NCBI GenBank assembly: GCA_016705235.1
Contig: JADIYP010000005.1
Span: forward strand, 124,001 to 188,000
Source: Candidatus Leptovillus affinis
GTDB taxonomy: Bacteria > Chloroflexota > Anaerolineae > Promineifilales > Promineifilaceae
Direction: 5' to 3'
DNA: 64,000 bases
The notes beneath the pieces are model-generated. The model worked only from the letters and a program-made list of their open reading frames with translations. It did not search any database and had not been told where the DNA came from. Of the stretch, positions 9,020 through 17,083 are shown in pieces. The stretch's first letter is position 1, and each line of letters begins with the position of its first letter. Both the position numbers and the translations under genes were made by a program.

Positions 9020-9496
9020 ATGAGCCATTTTAACGATTTAGCCAATGAGTTTTTAGCCCAAAAACGTATAGCCGTTGCCGGTGTCTCGCATGATGAAAAA
9101 CAGACAGCGAATGGCATCTACAAAATCTTCCGCGATAAAGGGTACGAGGTTTTTGCCGTTAACCCGAATCTGGAAGTCACCAGCTATGGTGAGCCGTGTT
9201 ATCCCAACATGCAAGCCATTCCTGGCGGCGTGGATGGGGCGATGATTGTCACCAGTCCGGCGGTGACGGAACAAGTGGTGCAAGATTGTGTGGCGGCGGG
9301 TGTGCCGCGCGTCTGGATGCACAACAATACGTTTATGCCATCAAGTGTGTCCGATAAGGCCACGGCCGTTTGCCGTGAAAATAACATCGTTGTCATTGAT
9401 GGCGGGTGTCCGATGATGTTTTTCGACCCCTTCCACAAATGCATGAAATGGGTTTTGGGGGCAATGGGACGGCTGCCCCAAACCAGTGATTCGTAA
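9020..9496 (+). CDS. CoA-binding domain protein (YccU-like)
   Basis: A 158-residue Rossmann-fold protein of the CoA_binding_2 family: IAVAGVSHDEKQTANGIYKIF near the N terminus for nucleotide binding, then FAVNPN, AMIVTSPAVTEQVVQDC and GVPRVWMHNN. The C-terminal part has a conserved-looking DGGCPMMFF with a cysteine. Family members bind CoA, but their role is generally unknown. The start at 9020 is preceded by purine-rich sequence; an upstream GTG at 8999 is possible. Its place between acsC and acsV suggests a link with acetyl-CoA formation or with sensing of CoA, but that is inference from context. Confidence 0.8.
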   Translation: MSHFNDLANEFLAQKRIAVAGVSHDEKQTANGIYKIFRDKGYEVFAVNPNLEVTSYGEPCYPNMQAIPGGVDGAMIVTSPAVTEQVVQDCVAAGVPRVWMHNNTFMPSSVSDKATAVCRENNIVVIDGGCPMMFFDPFHKCMKWVLGAMGRLPQTSDS

Positions 9497-9540
9497 GCAG
9501 TCAACAGTGAACAGGTAAGTTCCCTCCGACTGTTCATTGA
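9497..9540 (+). repeat. Short hairpin between CoA-binding gene and acsV
   Basis: CAGTGAACAG at the left can pair with CTGTTCATTG at the right. Similar low-complexity phrase repeats (AACAGTCAGAG, GAGATTAGAGATTGGAG) recur in other gaps of the window. Confidence 0.4.
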
Positions 9541-9571
9541 AAACTGAATACCAACCACTCGACCAGGAACT

Positions 9572-11545
9572 ATGTCTGACTACCGCGTCACCTTCGAGTA
9601 TGTGGACCCCGTGTTGGTTCCCAGCGGCGCATTGCTAACGGAAGCGGCCGTTCGCGCCGGGGTGCAGATTGCTCAGCCGTGTGGGGGACAGGGGCGCTGT
9701 GGCCGCTGCGCGGTGCGTGTGCAAAATGGCGGCGTGCGGCGGCGCAGTACCTTACGGTTGTCGGCCGAGGATGTGGCGCAGGGATTTGCTCTGGCCTGCC
9801 AGACAGTGGTGGAAGGCGACGTGTTGGTGACAGTGCCGGAACAGGAAGTGCTGGACCGGCATCTGACGACGGACCGTGTAGCCGCGGAAGTGCAGCCGCC
9901 GCCCGACTACGATCCGCAGCGCGACCAGTCGCTCAGGCGACTTTGCCTCACGCTGTCCCCGCCCAGCATGGACGACCAGCGAGATGATTGGAGCCGCCTG
10001 CAAACGGCCGTGCGCCAACAAATCGACGGCGCTGCCCTGCAAATCTCTCTGCCGCTGCTGCGCAAAATAGGCGGGATTTTGCGGGCGGGCGAGTGGCAGG
10101 TAACGGCCGTGCTCCACGCCGAAGCCACCAGCACACAATCCGAAAGTTCCCAATCGCCAGTCCATACACTCGTTGACCTGCAACCCGGTCACGCAGCCGC
10201 AGACGCGCCGCTTTATGGCCTGGCCATCGACATCGGCACGACCACGGTCACGGTCTGGCTGGTGGATTTGCTCAGTGGGCGGGTTGTCGCCCAGGCGGCG
10301 GAATACAACCGCCAAATTCAGCGTGGCGAAGATGTCATTTCGCGCGTCATTTACGCCAGTAAAAACAGCGGGCAGGGGGAACTGCGCACGCTCGTGGTGC
10401 AAAGCCTCAACAATCTGATTGAGCGCGTGGGGCAAAAAACAGGCAACAGTCAGAGACCAGAGACCGAAGGCTCGCACTCTCCGCTCACCAACCCACGAAT
10501 ATACAAAGCGGTTATCGCCGGTAACAGTATTATGATGCACCTGCTGTTGGGGATTCCCGCCGATAGCATTCGGTTGGCGCCGTTTGTTACGGCCGTTAAC
10601 CACCTCCCGCTCTTCACCGCGCAAGAAATCGGCCTGGACATCCATCCTGAAGCGCCGGTGATCTGCCTGCCGGGCATCGCCAGCTACGTCGGCGCGGATA
10701 TCACCGCCGGGGTTTTGTCCTCCGGCCTGGATGACGCCGACGATACCGCGTTGTTTCTGGACATTGGCACCAACGGTGAAATGGTGCTGGGCGGCCGCGA
10801 CTGGCTGGTGACTTGCGCCTGCTCCGCCGGACCGGCGTTTGAAGGCGCTGGCGTGCGTGATGGGATGCGCGCTACCAGAGGCGCTATCGAAGAGGTGTGG
10901 ATAGACGGCCGTACCTACGAACCCTCGCTGCGCATCATCGGCAATGCCCAGCCGCGCGGCATCTGCGGCAGCGGCCTCATCTCCCTGTTGGCCGAACTAT
11001 TTCTGACCGGCGTGATCGACCGGGGCGGGAATTTTGCTGCCCACCTGGCGACAAACCGCATTCGCCAGGGCGAAAATGGGCTGGAGTATGTGCTGGCCTG
11101 GCCCAATGAAGCGTGGCATGGTCAGGCCATCGCCATCACGCGCACAGACATCGACAATTTGCTGCGAGCCAAAGCTGCCATTTACGCCGGCATGCAGGTT
11201 TTGGCCGACAGTGTGGGCGTGCCGCTGGCATTGGCGTCTCAGGTGCTGATCGGCGGCGCGTTTGGCAAGTACATTAACGTGGAGAAGGGGATTCAGATCG
11301 GCCTGCTGCCGGATAAACCGTGGGAGCAGTTTCGTTTTTTGGGCAACACGGCCGTTCTCGGCGCATATGCTGCCCTGCTCAGCCAAGCCGCCCGGCAGCG
11401 CATCGACGACATTGCCCGGCGCATGACTTACATTGAGCTGTCAGCCGACAACAGCTTTTATGATGCCTTCACTTCTGCTCTGTTTTTGCCCCACACCGAC
11501 ATGGGATTTTTCCCAAGTGTGGCGCAGGCGTTAATGGGCGAATGA
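9572..11545 (+). CDS. acsV: ATP-dependent reductive activator of the corrinoid protein (RACo/AcsV type)
   Basis: A 657-residue protein with an N-terminal plant-type [2Fe-2S] ferredoxin domain (C37, C43, C46, C76 in CGGQGRCGRC...ACQT) and a C-terminal ASKHA ATPase (DUF4445) core. The phosphate-binding segments are IDIGTTTVTVWLVD near residue 218 and FLDIGTNGEM near 394, followed by GICGSGLISLL. In acetogens this protein reduces inactive cob(II)amide on CFeSP to the active Co(I) state with ATP. It lies between acsC and acsE, as expected. Two Ser/Gln/Pro-rich stretches, near residues 185-200 and 290-310, look like in-frame insertions made of low-complexity phrase repeats. Confidence 0.92.
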   Translation: MSDYRVTFEYVDPVLVPSGALLTEAAVRAGVQIAQPCGGQGRCGRCAVRVQNGGVRRRSTLRLSAEDVAQGFALACQTVVEGDVLVTVPEQEVLDRHLTTDRVAAEVQPPPDYDPQRDQSLRRLCLTLSPPSMDDQRDDWSRLQTAVRQQIDGAALQISLPLLRKIGGILRAGEWQVTAVLHAEATSTQSESSQSPVHTLVDLQPGHAAADAPLYGLAIDIGTTTVTVWLVDLLSGRVVAQAAEYNRQIQRGEDVISRVIYASKNSGQGELRTLVVQSLNNLIERVGQKTGNSQRPETEGSHSPLTNPRIYKAVIAGNSIMMHLLLGIPADSIRLAPFVTAVNHLPLFTAQEIGLDIHPEAPVICLPGIASYVGADITAGVLSSGLDDADDTALFLDIGTNGEMVLGGRDWLVTCACSAGPAFEGAGVRDGMRATRGAIEEVWIDGRTYEPSLRIIGNAQPRGICGSGLISLLAELFLTGVIDRGGNFAAHLATNRIRQGENGLEYVLAWPNEAWHGQAIAITRTDIDNLLRAKAAIYAGMQVLADSVGVPLALASQVLIGGAFGKYINVEKGIQIGLLPDKPWEQFRFLGNTAVLGAYAALLSQAARQRIDDIARRMTYIELSADNSFYDAFTSALFLPHTDMGFFPSVAQALMGE

Positions 11546-11608
11546 GAGACTGGAGATTAGAGACCGGGGATTTATTGGTCGCCGGTGTCCCCCATAAAGG
11601 AGAGTTTT

Positions 11609-12544
11609 ATGTACGTTATCGGTGAAAACATTCATATCATTTCCCAAAAAGTGAAAGATGCGTTGAAGGAGGGGAACGGCCGTTTCTTTCAGGAACTCGC
11701 CGTACAGCAGGTAGAAGCCGGAGCCGACTGCCTTGACATGAACCTCGGGCCGCGCAAAAAAGATGGCGAAGAAGTTTTTCCCTGGATGGTGGAACTGTTG
11801 GAGGAAGTTGTTGACGTGCCGCTCTGCTTCGACAGCACCAACATTTTGGGTATCGAGGCCGGCCTGAAAAAAGTGACCAAAGCGCAGCCCATCATCAACT
11901 CTACCTCCGCCGAGCCGGAACGCCTGGAAAAGGTGCCCTTGCTGGCCAAACAGTACAACGCCCGGCTGATTGCGCTCACCATGGGCAAAAGCGGCATCCC
12001 TGTCGCCTCTGACGAGCGGGTCAACATCGCCCTGGAACACCTGATCCCACGCGCCATGGAAATCGACTTTCCCATCCATGATCTGATCATCGATCCGCTG
12101 GTATTGACTGTTTCCGGCTGCCAGGAGTATTGCCCAGAACTGATTGAAGCCGTGCGCACGCTGCAATTTGCCTGGGACCCGCCGCCGCCAATTTCTGTGG
12201 GGCTGTCCAACGTGTCCAATGCCGTCCCTCACGCCAACCGGCCGTTGATCAATCGGGTGTACTGCGCCATGCTCATGGGCGCGGGCTTGCAGATGATGAT
12301 CGCCGATCCCTTTGACGCGGCCTTAAAACAGGTGGTACAGGCGATTGAGACACGGGATGGGGGAACGGCCGTTAACCGCCTCTACCTCGCCATCCATGAC
12401 CACATCGCCAACATGGAAGAACCCGACATGACCGATGTCGATACCACCGATCCTCATCAGGTAGCCATCTGGAAAACCGTGCAAATCTTATTAAACAAAG
12501 TTATTTATGCAGATGCCTATCTGCAACAAGAGGCATTTGCCTGA
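11609..12544 (+). CDS. acsE: Methyltetrahydrofolate:corrinoid/iron-sulfur protein methyltransferase
   Basis: AcsE transfers the methyl group of 5-methyl-THF to Co(I) of CFeSP. The sequence is a pterin-binding TIM barrel: VIGENIHIISQKV at the start, AGADCLDMNLGPRKKDG, PLCFDSTN, INSTSAEPERL and LIIDPLVLTVS, with NVSNAVPHANRPLINR toward the end. At 311 residues it is somewhat longer than the roughly 260-residue clostridial enzyme; the extra part is a C-terminal helical tail. The ATG at 11609 follows AAGGAGAG. It lies in the same operon as the corrinoid protein it methylates. Confidence 0.95.
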   Translation: MYVIGENIHIISQKVKDALKEGNGRFFQELAVQQVEAGADCLDMNLGPRKKDGEEVFPWMVELLEEVVDVPLCFDSTNILGIEAGLKKVTKAQPIINSTSAEPERLEKVPLLAKQYNARLIALTMGKSGIPVASDERVNIALEHLIPRAMEIDFPIHDLIIDPLVLTVSGCQEYCPELIEAVRTLQFAWDPPPPISVGLSNVSNAVPHANRPLINRVYCAMLMGAGLQMMIADPFDAALKQVVQAIETRDGGTAVNRLYLAIHDHIANMEEPDMTDVDTTDPHQVAIWKTVQILLNKVIYADAYLQQEAFA

Positions 12545-12547
12545 CCA

Positions 12548-12597
12548 ATGATGCGCCATGCGTGCAGAGATTTGGCGCGCATGACGCATCATGTATC
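12548..12597 (+). repeat. Intra-operon hairpin before the malic enzyme gene
   Basis: ATGATGCGCCATGCGTGC and GCGCGCATGACGCATCAT pair over about 18 bp with two mismatches. Same vocabulary as the hairpins before acsB and acsC. Confidence 0.5.
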
Positions 12598-12616
12598 GTC
12601 TGTAAGGGGGCCTATC

Positions 12617-13978
12617 ATGTTCGTTGATAAAAAAGAAGTAGACGTTGAAGCGCTTTTGAAAAAGGCGCAAAAACCTTCGGCGGATGCCATGAAACTGCAT
12701 CCATTTTATCGGGGGAAAGTGGAAACCACCCTTAAATGCGTCGTGCGAGACCTGAACGACTTCGCCATCTGGTACACGCCCGGCGTCGCTGCGCCCTGCC
12801 GCGACATTCAGGCCAACCCCGAACGCATTTATGACCACACCAACAAGTGGAACACCGTCGCTGTCGTCAGCGACGGAACCCGCGTGTTGGGCCTGGGTGA
12901 TATTGGACCCAAAGCCGGCCTGCCGGTGATGGAAGGCAAAGCGCTGCTGTACAAATACCTCGGCGGCGTTGATGGCGTGGCTATCATGCTGGACACCAAA
13001 GACCCGGACAAAATCATCGAAACCGTCCTCATGCTCCAACCCTCTTTCGGCGGCATCAACCTGGAGGACATCTCGCAGCCCAAATGTTTCCGCATCCTCG
13101 ACACCCTGCGCGAGAAAGCGGAAATCCCCATCTGGCACGACGACCAGCAGGGCACGGCCACCGTCACCCTTGCCGGATTGATGAACGCGCTCAAAATCGT
13201 GGGCAAAAAGATGAACGAGGTGCACATCACCTTTGTGGGCAGCGGCGCGTCCAACGTGGCCTGCTCGCGCCTCATCTTTGGCTGGGGAGCCGATCCCACC
13301 AAGTGTTACATGGTCGACAGCAAAGGTATTCTTGGCCCGCACCGCAAAGATTTGGAGAAACGGCGTCACGAGTATGTGGATAAGTGGCGGCTGTGCCAGA
13401 TTACCAATGGCGAGATGCGTGAAGGCGGTATTCCCGAAGCGATGGAGGGCGTGGATGTGGTCATCGCGCTTTCCAAACCTGGTCCGGGCACAATTTTGCC
13501 GGAATGGGTGAAGCGCATGAACCAGGATGCCATCCTGTTCGCCTGCGCCAACCCGGTGCCGGAAATCTGGCCCTGGGAAGCGTTGGAGGCCGGCGCGCGC
13601 ATTGTGGCTACCGGCCGGTCGGACTTCCCCAACCAGGTGAATAATTCTCTGGGCTTTCCTGGCATTTTCCGAGGAGCGCTGGATGTGCGCGCCCGTACCA
13701 TCACCGACGAGATGTGTTTTGCCGCCGCCGAGGCGCTGGCAGATTTCATTGGCGATGGTCTGGACGAGGAGCATATCTTGCCGAGTATGGAAGATTGGCA
13801 GGTGTTTGCCAGGGAAGCGGCGGCGGTGGGCATGAAGGCGCAGGAGCAAGGGGTGGCGCGTCTGACGCTGAGTTATGACGAGCTGTACCAACACGCTTTT
13901 GAAATGATCAGCCGCTCGCGCAATATGACCAAAATGATGATGACGGAAGGGTTTATTGCGGCAGCGCCGGAGGAGTAA
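12617..13978 (+). CDS. Malic enzyme, NAD(P)-dependent, oxaloacetate-decarboxylating type
   Basis: A 453-residue malic enzyme of the short bacterial type, converting malate to pyruvate and CO2 with reduction of NAD(P). Visible motifs: the tyrosine-containing WYTPGVAAPC, VVSDGTRVLGLGDIGPKAGLPVMEGK, the metal and substrate motif WHDDQQGTATV, the nucleotide loop FVGSGASNVA, and ATGRSDFPNQVNNSLGFPG. The ATG at 12617 has AAGGGGG upstream. It is embedded between acsE and metVF genes on the same strand, which is unexpected. It could supply NAD(P)H or CO2 to the pathway, or link acetyl-CoA and pyruvate assimilation to C4 acids. Cofactor preference cannot be read with confidence. Confidence 0.92.
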   Translation: MFVDKKEVDVEALLKKAQKPSADAMKLHPFYRGKVETTLKCVVRDLNDFAIWYTPGVAAPCRDIQANPERIYDHTNKWNTVAVVSDGTRVLGLGDIGPKAGLPVMEGKALLYKYLGGVDGVAIMLDTKDPDKIIETVLMLQPSFGGINLEDISQPKCFRILDTLREKAEIPIWHDDQQGTATVTLAGLMNALKIVGKKMNEVHITFVGSGASNVACSRLIFGWGADPTKCYMVDSKGILGPHRKDLEKRRHEYVDKWRLCQITNGEMREGGIPEAMEGVDVVIALSKPGPGTILPEWVKRMNQDAILFACANPVPEIWPWEALEAGARIVATGRSDFPNQVNNSLGFPGIFRGALDVRARTITDEMCFAAAEALADFIGDGLDEEHILPSMEDWQVFAREAAAVGMKAQEQGVARLTLSYDELYQHAFEMISRSRNMTKMMMTEGFIAAAPEE

Positions 13979-13980
13979 AG

Positions 13981-14886
13981 ATGTACGACTTAATTATCAT
14001 CGGTGGTGGGCCGGCCGGATTGACGGCCGCTATGTATGCCATTCGTAAGCGTTTGCACGTGCTGCTGGTGTCTGAGGACCTGGGCGGCAAAACGAATTAT
14101 CACCTGGATTTGCCGGAAATGGATAGTTATCAGGTAATTCGCGGCGTAGAGGTGGTGAACCGGTTTAAGAATGAGCTGGAATATCTGGATTTTGCCCGGC
14201 ATCTGGAGCGGGTGGCACGGGTAGAGAAGAGCGACGATGGGTTTGTGGTGCATACGGTGGGCGGCGGCGAACTGCTGGCCAGGGCGGTGATCGTGGCGAC
14301 CGGAACCCGGCAGCAGTGGCTGAACGTGCCCGGCGAACGCGAATTTTTGTCCAAAGGGCTTTGTTATTCGGCGATGAGTTATGCGCCGTTGTTTATTGAG
14401 AAGAATACGGTGGTGATTGGCGAAGATGATCTGGCGCTGCGTTCGGCGGCGGAACTGGCGACGGTGGCGCACCATGTGCATGTGGTTGGCGCATCCGAAA
14501 AGGCGATGGAAACGCCGCTGGGGAAGAAGCTGGCAACGGCCGTTAACGTCACCATCCTCTCCAATTACAAAGTCAAGCGCGTGGAGGGCAATGGCTACTG
14601 CAACGCCGTTGTCGTTGAAAACGCGCGTGGCGAAGAGATGAAAATCCCTGCCGACGGCACCTTCGTCGAAGTGGGGCTGCGGCCCAATTCCCAGCCCGTG
14701 GCTGACCTTGTAGACCTGGATGAGCGCGGTTTCATCGTGGTGGATTCTTACAGCCGCACCACCATGCCCGGCATCTTTGCGGCCGGCGATGTGACCAATA
14801 TCTATGCCGAGCAGGTTTTGGTAGCTGTGGGCGAAGGCGTGAAGGCCGCCTTGAGCGCCTACGAATACCTGCTGCCGAAGTTGTAG
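13981..14886 (+). CDS. Thioredoxin-reductase-like FAD protein lacking the CxxC
   Basis: A 301-residue two-domain flavoprotein starting 2 bases after the malic enzyme stop. The FAD-binding motifs are intact: LIIIGGGPAGLTAA at 6-17 and GIFAAGDVTNIY near 260. The region that holds the redox-active CxxC in thioredoxin reductase instead reads GLCYSAMSYAPLF (126-138), with a single cysteine and no pair. The usual NAD(P)H-binding GGGxSA is replaced by IGEDDLALRSA (146-156). It is therefore not a thioredoxin reductase in the usual sense. It may take electrons from another donor or act as a flavin electron carrier next to MetVF. That role is inference. Confidence 0.82.
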   Translation: MYDLIIIGGGPAGLTAAMYAIRKRLHVLLVSEDLGGKTNYHLDLPEMDSYQVIRGVEVVNRFKNELEYLDFARHLERVARVEKSDDGFVVHTVGGGELLARAVIVATGTRQQWLNVPGEREFLSKGLCYSAMSYAPLFIEKNTVVIGEDDLALRSAAELATVAHHVHVVGASEKAMETPLGKKLATAVNVTILSNYKVKRVEGNGYCNAVVVENARGEEMKIPADGTFVEVGLRPNSQPVADLVDLDERGFIVVDSYSRTTMPGIFAAGDVTNIYAEQVLVAVGEGVKAALSAYEYLLPKL

Positions 14887-14888
14887 CG

Positions 14889-14931
14889 GGAAAAAGAGCG
14901 AGAGCGAGAGAAAAGTCTTTCGCTCTCGCCC
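14889..14931 (+). repeat. Hairpin before metVF
   Basis: GAGCGAGAGCGAGAG and CTTTCGCTCTCGC can pair in the 72-bp gap between the flavoprotein and the MetV-MetF gene. No T-run, so transcription probably continues. Confidence 0.4.
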
Positions 14932-14958
14932 CATCCTCCCGCGTTGACGGAGGAAATT

Positions 14959-16434
14959 ATGCCCATTTTCACGCCGGGGAGACGGTGGCAGCCCGCTTTT
15001 CTCCCCTTCAAGAGAGAAACCGCCGGGAATCGCGCCCTGGCTTTTGTCGAAAGGATCACCAAAGGTCCGTTGTTTGGCTGCCGCATGTGCGGCAACTGCC
15101 TGCTGCAAGAAACCGCGTTTATCTGCCCGATGGAATGCCCGAAAGGGGCGCGAAATGGTCCTTGCGGTGGTTCCACCGAAGCGTCTTGTTACGTCGATCC
15201 CACACGGCCGTGCATCTGGTATGCCATCTATGACCGCGCCTTTCGCCTGGGGCGCGAGGAATTGCTGCTAGAAGTCATGCCGCCGTTGGATTGGGACAAA
15301 GTTGGCGGCGAAACCTGGGGTGATGTGGTGCAGCAGGTTCGAACTGTGGGGGCGAAAAAGGTGGCCGCCGGGCTGCTCTCCGGCGATAAACAAGAGCGGG
15401 CGGTCACGGCCGAGGCTGTGTTTCGCCCTGTTCGTCAGCCGGATTGGTGGGGTGGCGATGCGGCGTACCATGCGCCGGCTTACGACGCGCCGGTGTCTGA
15501 CCTGGAGCGCCGCCTCCGCGCCGGTGAATTTGTGGTGACGGCCGAAGTTGCGCCGCCGATGAGCGCGGCGACGGGCAAAATGTGCCGCAATGTGGAGATG
15601 GTGGAGCCGTTTGTAACGGCCGTTAACTTCACCGATTGCCCCTCGGCTACGCCGCGCATGTCATCCCTGGCCTGTTCTCTGATGGCTTTGCAACACGGCG
15701 CGGAGCCTGTGCTGCAAATCGCCGCCCGCGACCGCACGCGAACCGGCTTGCAGGCGGAGGTCTTGGGCGCCAGCGCCCTGGGCATCCGCAACATCCTCTG
15801 CCTTTCCGGCGATAGTTTCCGCATGGGGCCAATTCCGCGCGCCCGCGCCGACATCATCGACATCGACTCGATCCAGATGCTGTGGATTTTGCGCCGGATG
15901 CGCGATGACGGGAAATATTTGGACGGCCGTGACATCAAATTTCGGCCGCAATATTTTTTAGGCGCCGCCGCTGCCCCGTTCGCTTCACGCCCGGAATTCC
16001 AGGCGATTCGTGAGCATAAAAAGGTCAATGCCGGCGCTCAGTTCTTCCAAACCAATCTGGTTTACGACCCCGACGGCCTGGAAATCTGGCTCAACGAATT
16101 GGCGAAACGAAACATTTTAGACAAGGTTTATATCTTGATCGGCGTGACGCCCCTCAAAACCCTGGAAATGGCCCAATACATGCACCACGAGATTCCCGGC
16201 GTGACCATCCCCGGCCATTTGCTGCGGCGATTGGAAGCGGCGGGGGCTGGCGCAGCGGAGGAAGGCGTGCAAATCGCTCTGGAAATCATCGACGCGATTA
16301 AAAACAAGCAGGGCGTGAGCGGCATTCACCTGATGGCTGTGGGCTGGGAAGACATTGTGCCGCGTATTGTGGCGGAGGCGGGTTTAGCCCCGGCGAGGCC
16401 GCCGGCCGACGAAAAGTTACCTTTGGCGGCATAA
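14959..16434 (+). CDS. metF: MetV-MetF fusion: methylenetetrahydrofolate reductase with Cys-rich N-terminal subunit
   Basis: This 491-residue protein reduces 5,10-methylene-THF to 5-methyl-THF, the last step of the methyl branch before AcsE. Residues 1 to about 190 match the MTHFR C-terminal-type (MetV) domain. Eight cysteines (C41, C44, C47, C56, C60, C69, C77, C85, including CRMCGNC, CPMEC and NGPCGG) suggest iron-sulfur or zinc binding. Residues from about 190 to 480 are the MetF TIM barrel, with FVVTAEVAPP, AVNFTDCPSATPRMSS, NILCLSGD and NAGAQFFQTNLVYD. In clostridial acetogens MetV and MetF are separate polypeptides. The ATG at 14959 follows GGAGGAAATT. Confidence 0.93.
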   Translation: MPIFTPGRRWQPAFLPFKRETAGNRALAFVERITKGPLFGCRMCGNCLLQETAFICPMECPKGARNGPCGGSTEASCYVDPTRPCIWYAIYDRAFRLGREELLLEVMPPLDWDKVGGETWGDVVQQVRTVGAKKVAAGLLSGDKQERAVTAEAVFRPVRQPDWWGGDAAYHAPAYDAPVSDLERRLRAGEFVVTAEVAPPMSAATGKMCRNVEMVEPFVTAVNFTDCPSATPRMSSLACSLMALQHGAEPVLQIAARDRTRTGLQAEVLGASALGIRNILCLSGDSFRMGPIPRARADIIDIDSIQMLWILRRMRDDGKYLDGRDIKFRPQYFLGAAAAPFASRPEFQAIREHKKVNAGAQFFQTNLVYDPDGLEIWLNELAKRNILDKVYILIGVTPLKTLEMAQYMHHEIPGVTIPGHLLRRLEAAGAGAAEEGVQIALEIIDAIKNKQGVSGIHLMAVGWEDIVPRIVAEAGLAPARPPADEKLPLAA

Positions 16435-16462
16435 GCGTGATCCACGATGAGCGGTTAATTTG

Positions 16463-17080
16463 ATGGCTGTTGAACAGGCGAAAACCGGCTTACTGCGCCG
16501 GGTGGAAGAATTGCGGCGCGATCTGGCGCAGCGAGACACGGCCGTTCTCGCCGCCCATTCCGGCGCAGTTCTGACAGATAGTGGGCTGGCGTTGGCGGTG
16601 TGGGGCACGGCCGTTCACATCTCCTTGCCCGACTTTATCGCCCACAGCCCAACGACCGGACAGGCCCTGGACCCCATGACCCAGGCACTGCTGGCCTACT
16701 ACCTGCATACCACAGACGGCGTGCCGGCTGCCGGGGAATGGATCGCTTTTACGGAATTGGCGAACGGCCGTTTTTATACCCAGGCTTTCCAGTCTTACAC
16801 CGGTCACAAATTGGCGCAGGTGTTTGGTAATGACGTGGGCTGGTTTGAGGAAACGGCCGTGGCCCTCGGTGGGACGGCCGTCGCCTTTGCCGCAGCCGCT
16901 TTCCAATTTCAGGCGCTGCCGCGCGTTCCCCTGCTTGTCGCCTGCTGGCCGGGCGATGACGATTTCCCCCCTTCTTACAAAGTGCTGTTCGACGGCCGCG
17001 TCAACCATCACCTGCCAACCGACGCTTGTGCTATCATTGGGAGCATGATGACAGGACGCTTGTTAACGGCAAAGGCATAA
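16463..17080 (+). CDS. DUF3786 domain protein
   Basis: A 205-residue soluble protein of the DUF3786 type: ALAVWGTAVHISLPDFIAHS, LDPMTQALLAYYLHTTDG, GEWIAFTELANGRFY, VPLLVACWPGDDDFPP and YKVLFDGRVNHHLPTDAC. The family is of unknown function but is often seen beside corrinoid and Wood-Ljungdahl genes. The ATG at 16463 is preceded by a TTG. It ends 3 bases before the first CooC-type ATPase. The gene contains five copies of the ACGGCCGT palindrome in 618 bp. Confidence 0.75.
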   Translation: MAVEQAKTGLLRRVEELRRDLAQRDTAVLAAHSGAVLTDSGLALAVWGTAVHISLPDFIAHSPTTGQALDPMTQALLAYYLHTTDGVPAAGEWIAFTELANGRFYTQAFQSYTGHKLAQVFGNDVGWFEETAVALGGTAVAFAAAAFQFQALPRVPLLVACWPGDDDFPPSYKVLFDGRVNHHLPTDACAIIGSMMTGRLLTAKA

Positions 17081-17083
17081 ACC

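Noticed and set aside
12491..13894. 467-codon minus-strand frame opposite the malic enzyme gene
   Set aside because: Antisense shadow; no ribosome site or motif.
13981..14886. Calling the flavoprotein thioredoxin reductase (trxB)
   Set aside because: Both redox cysteines and the usual NAD(P)H loop are missing.
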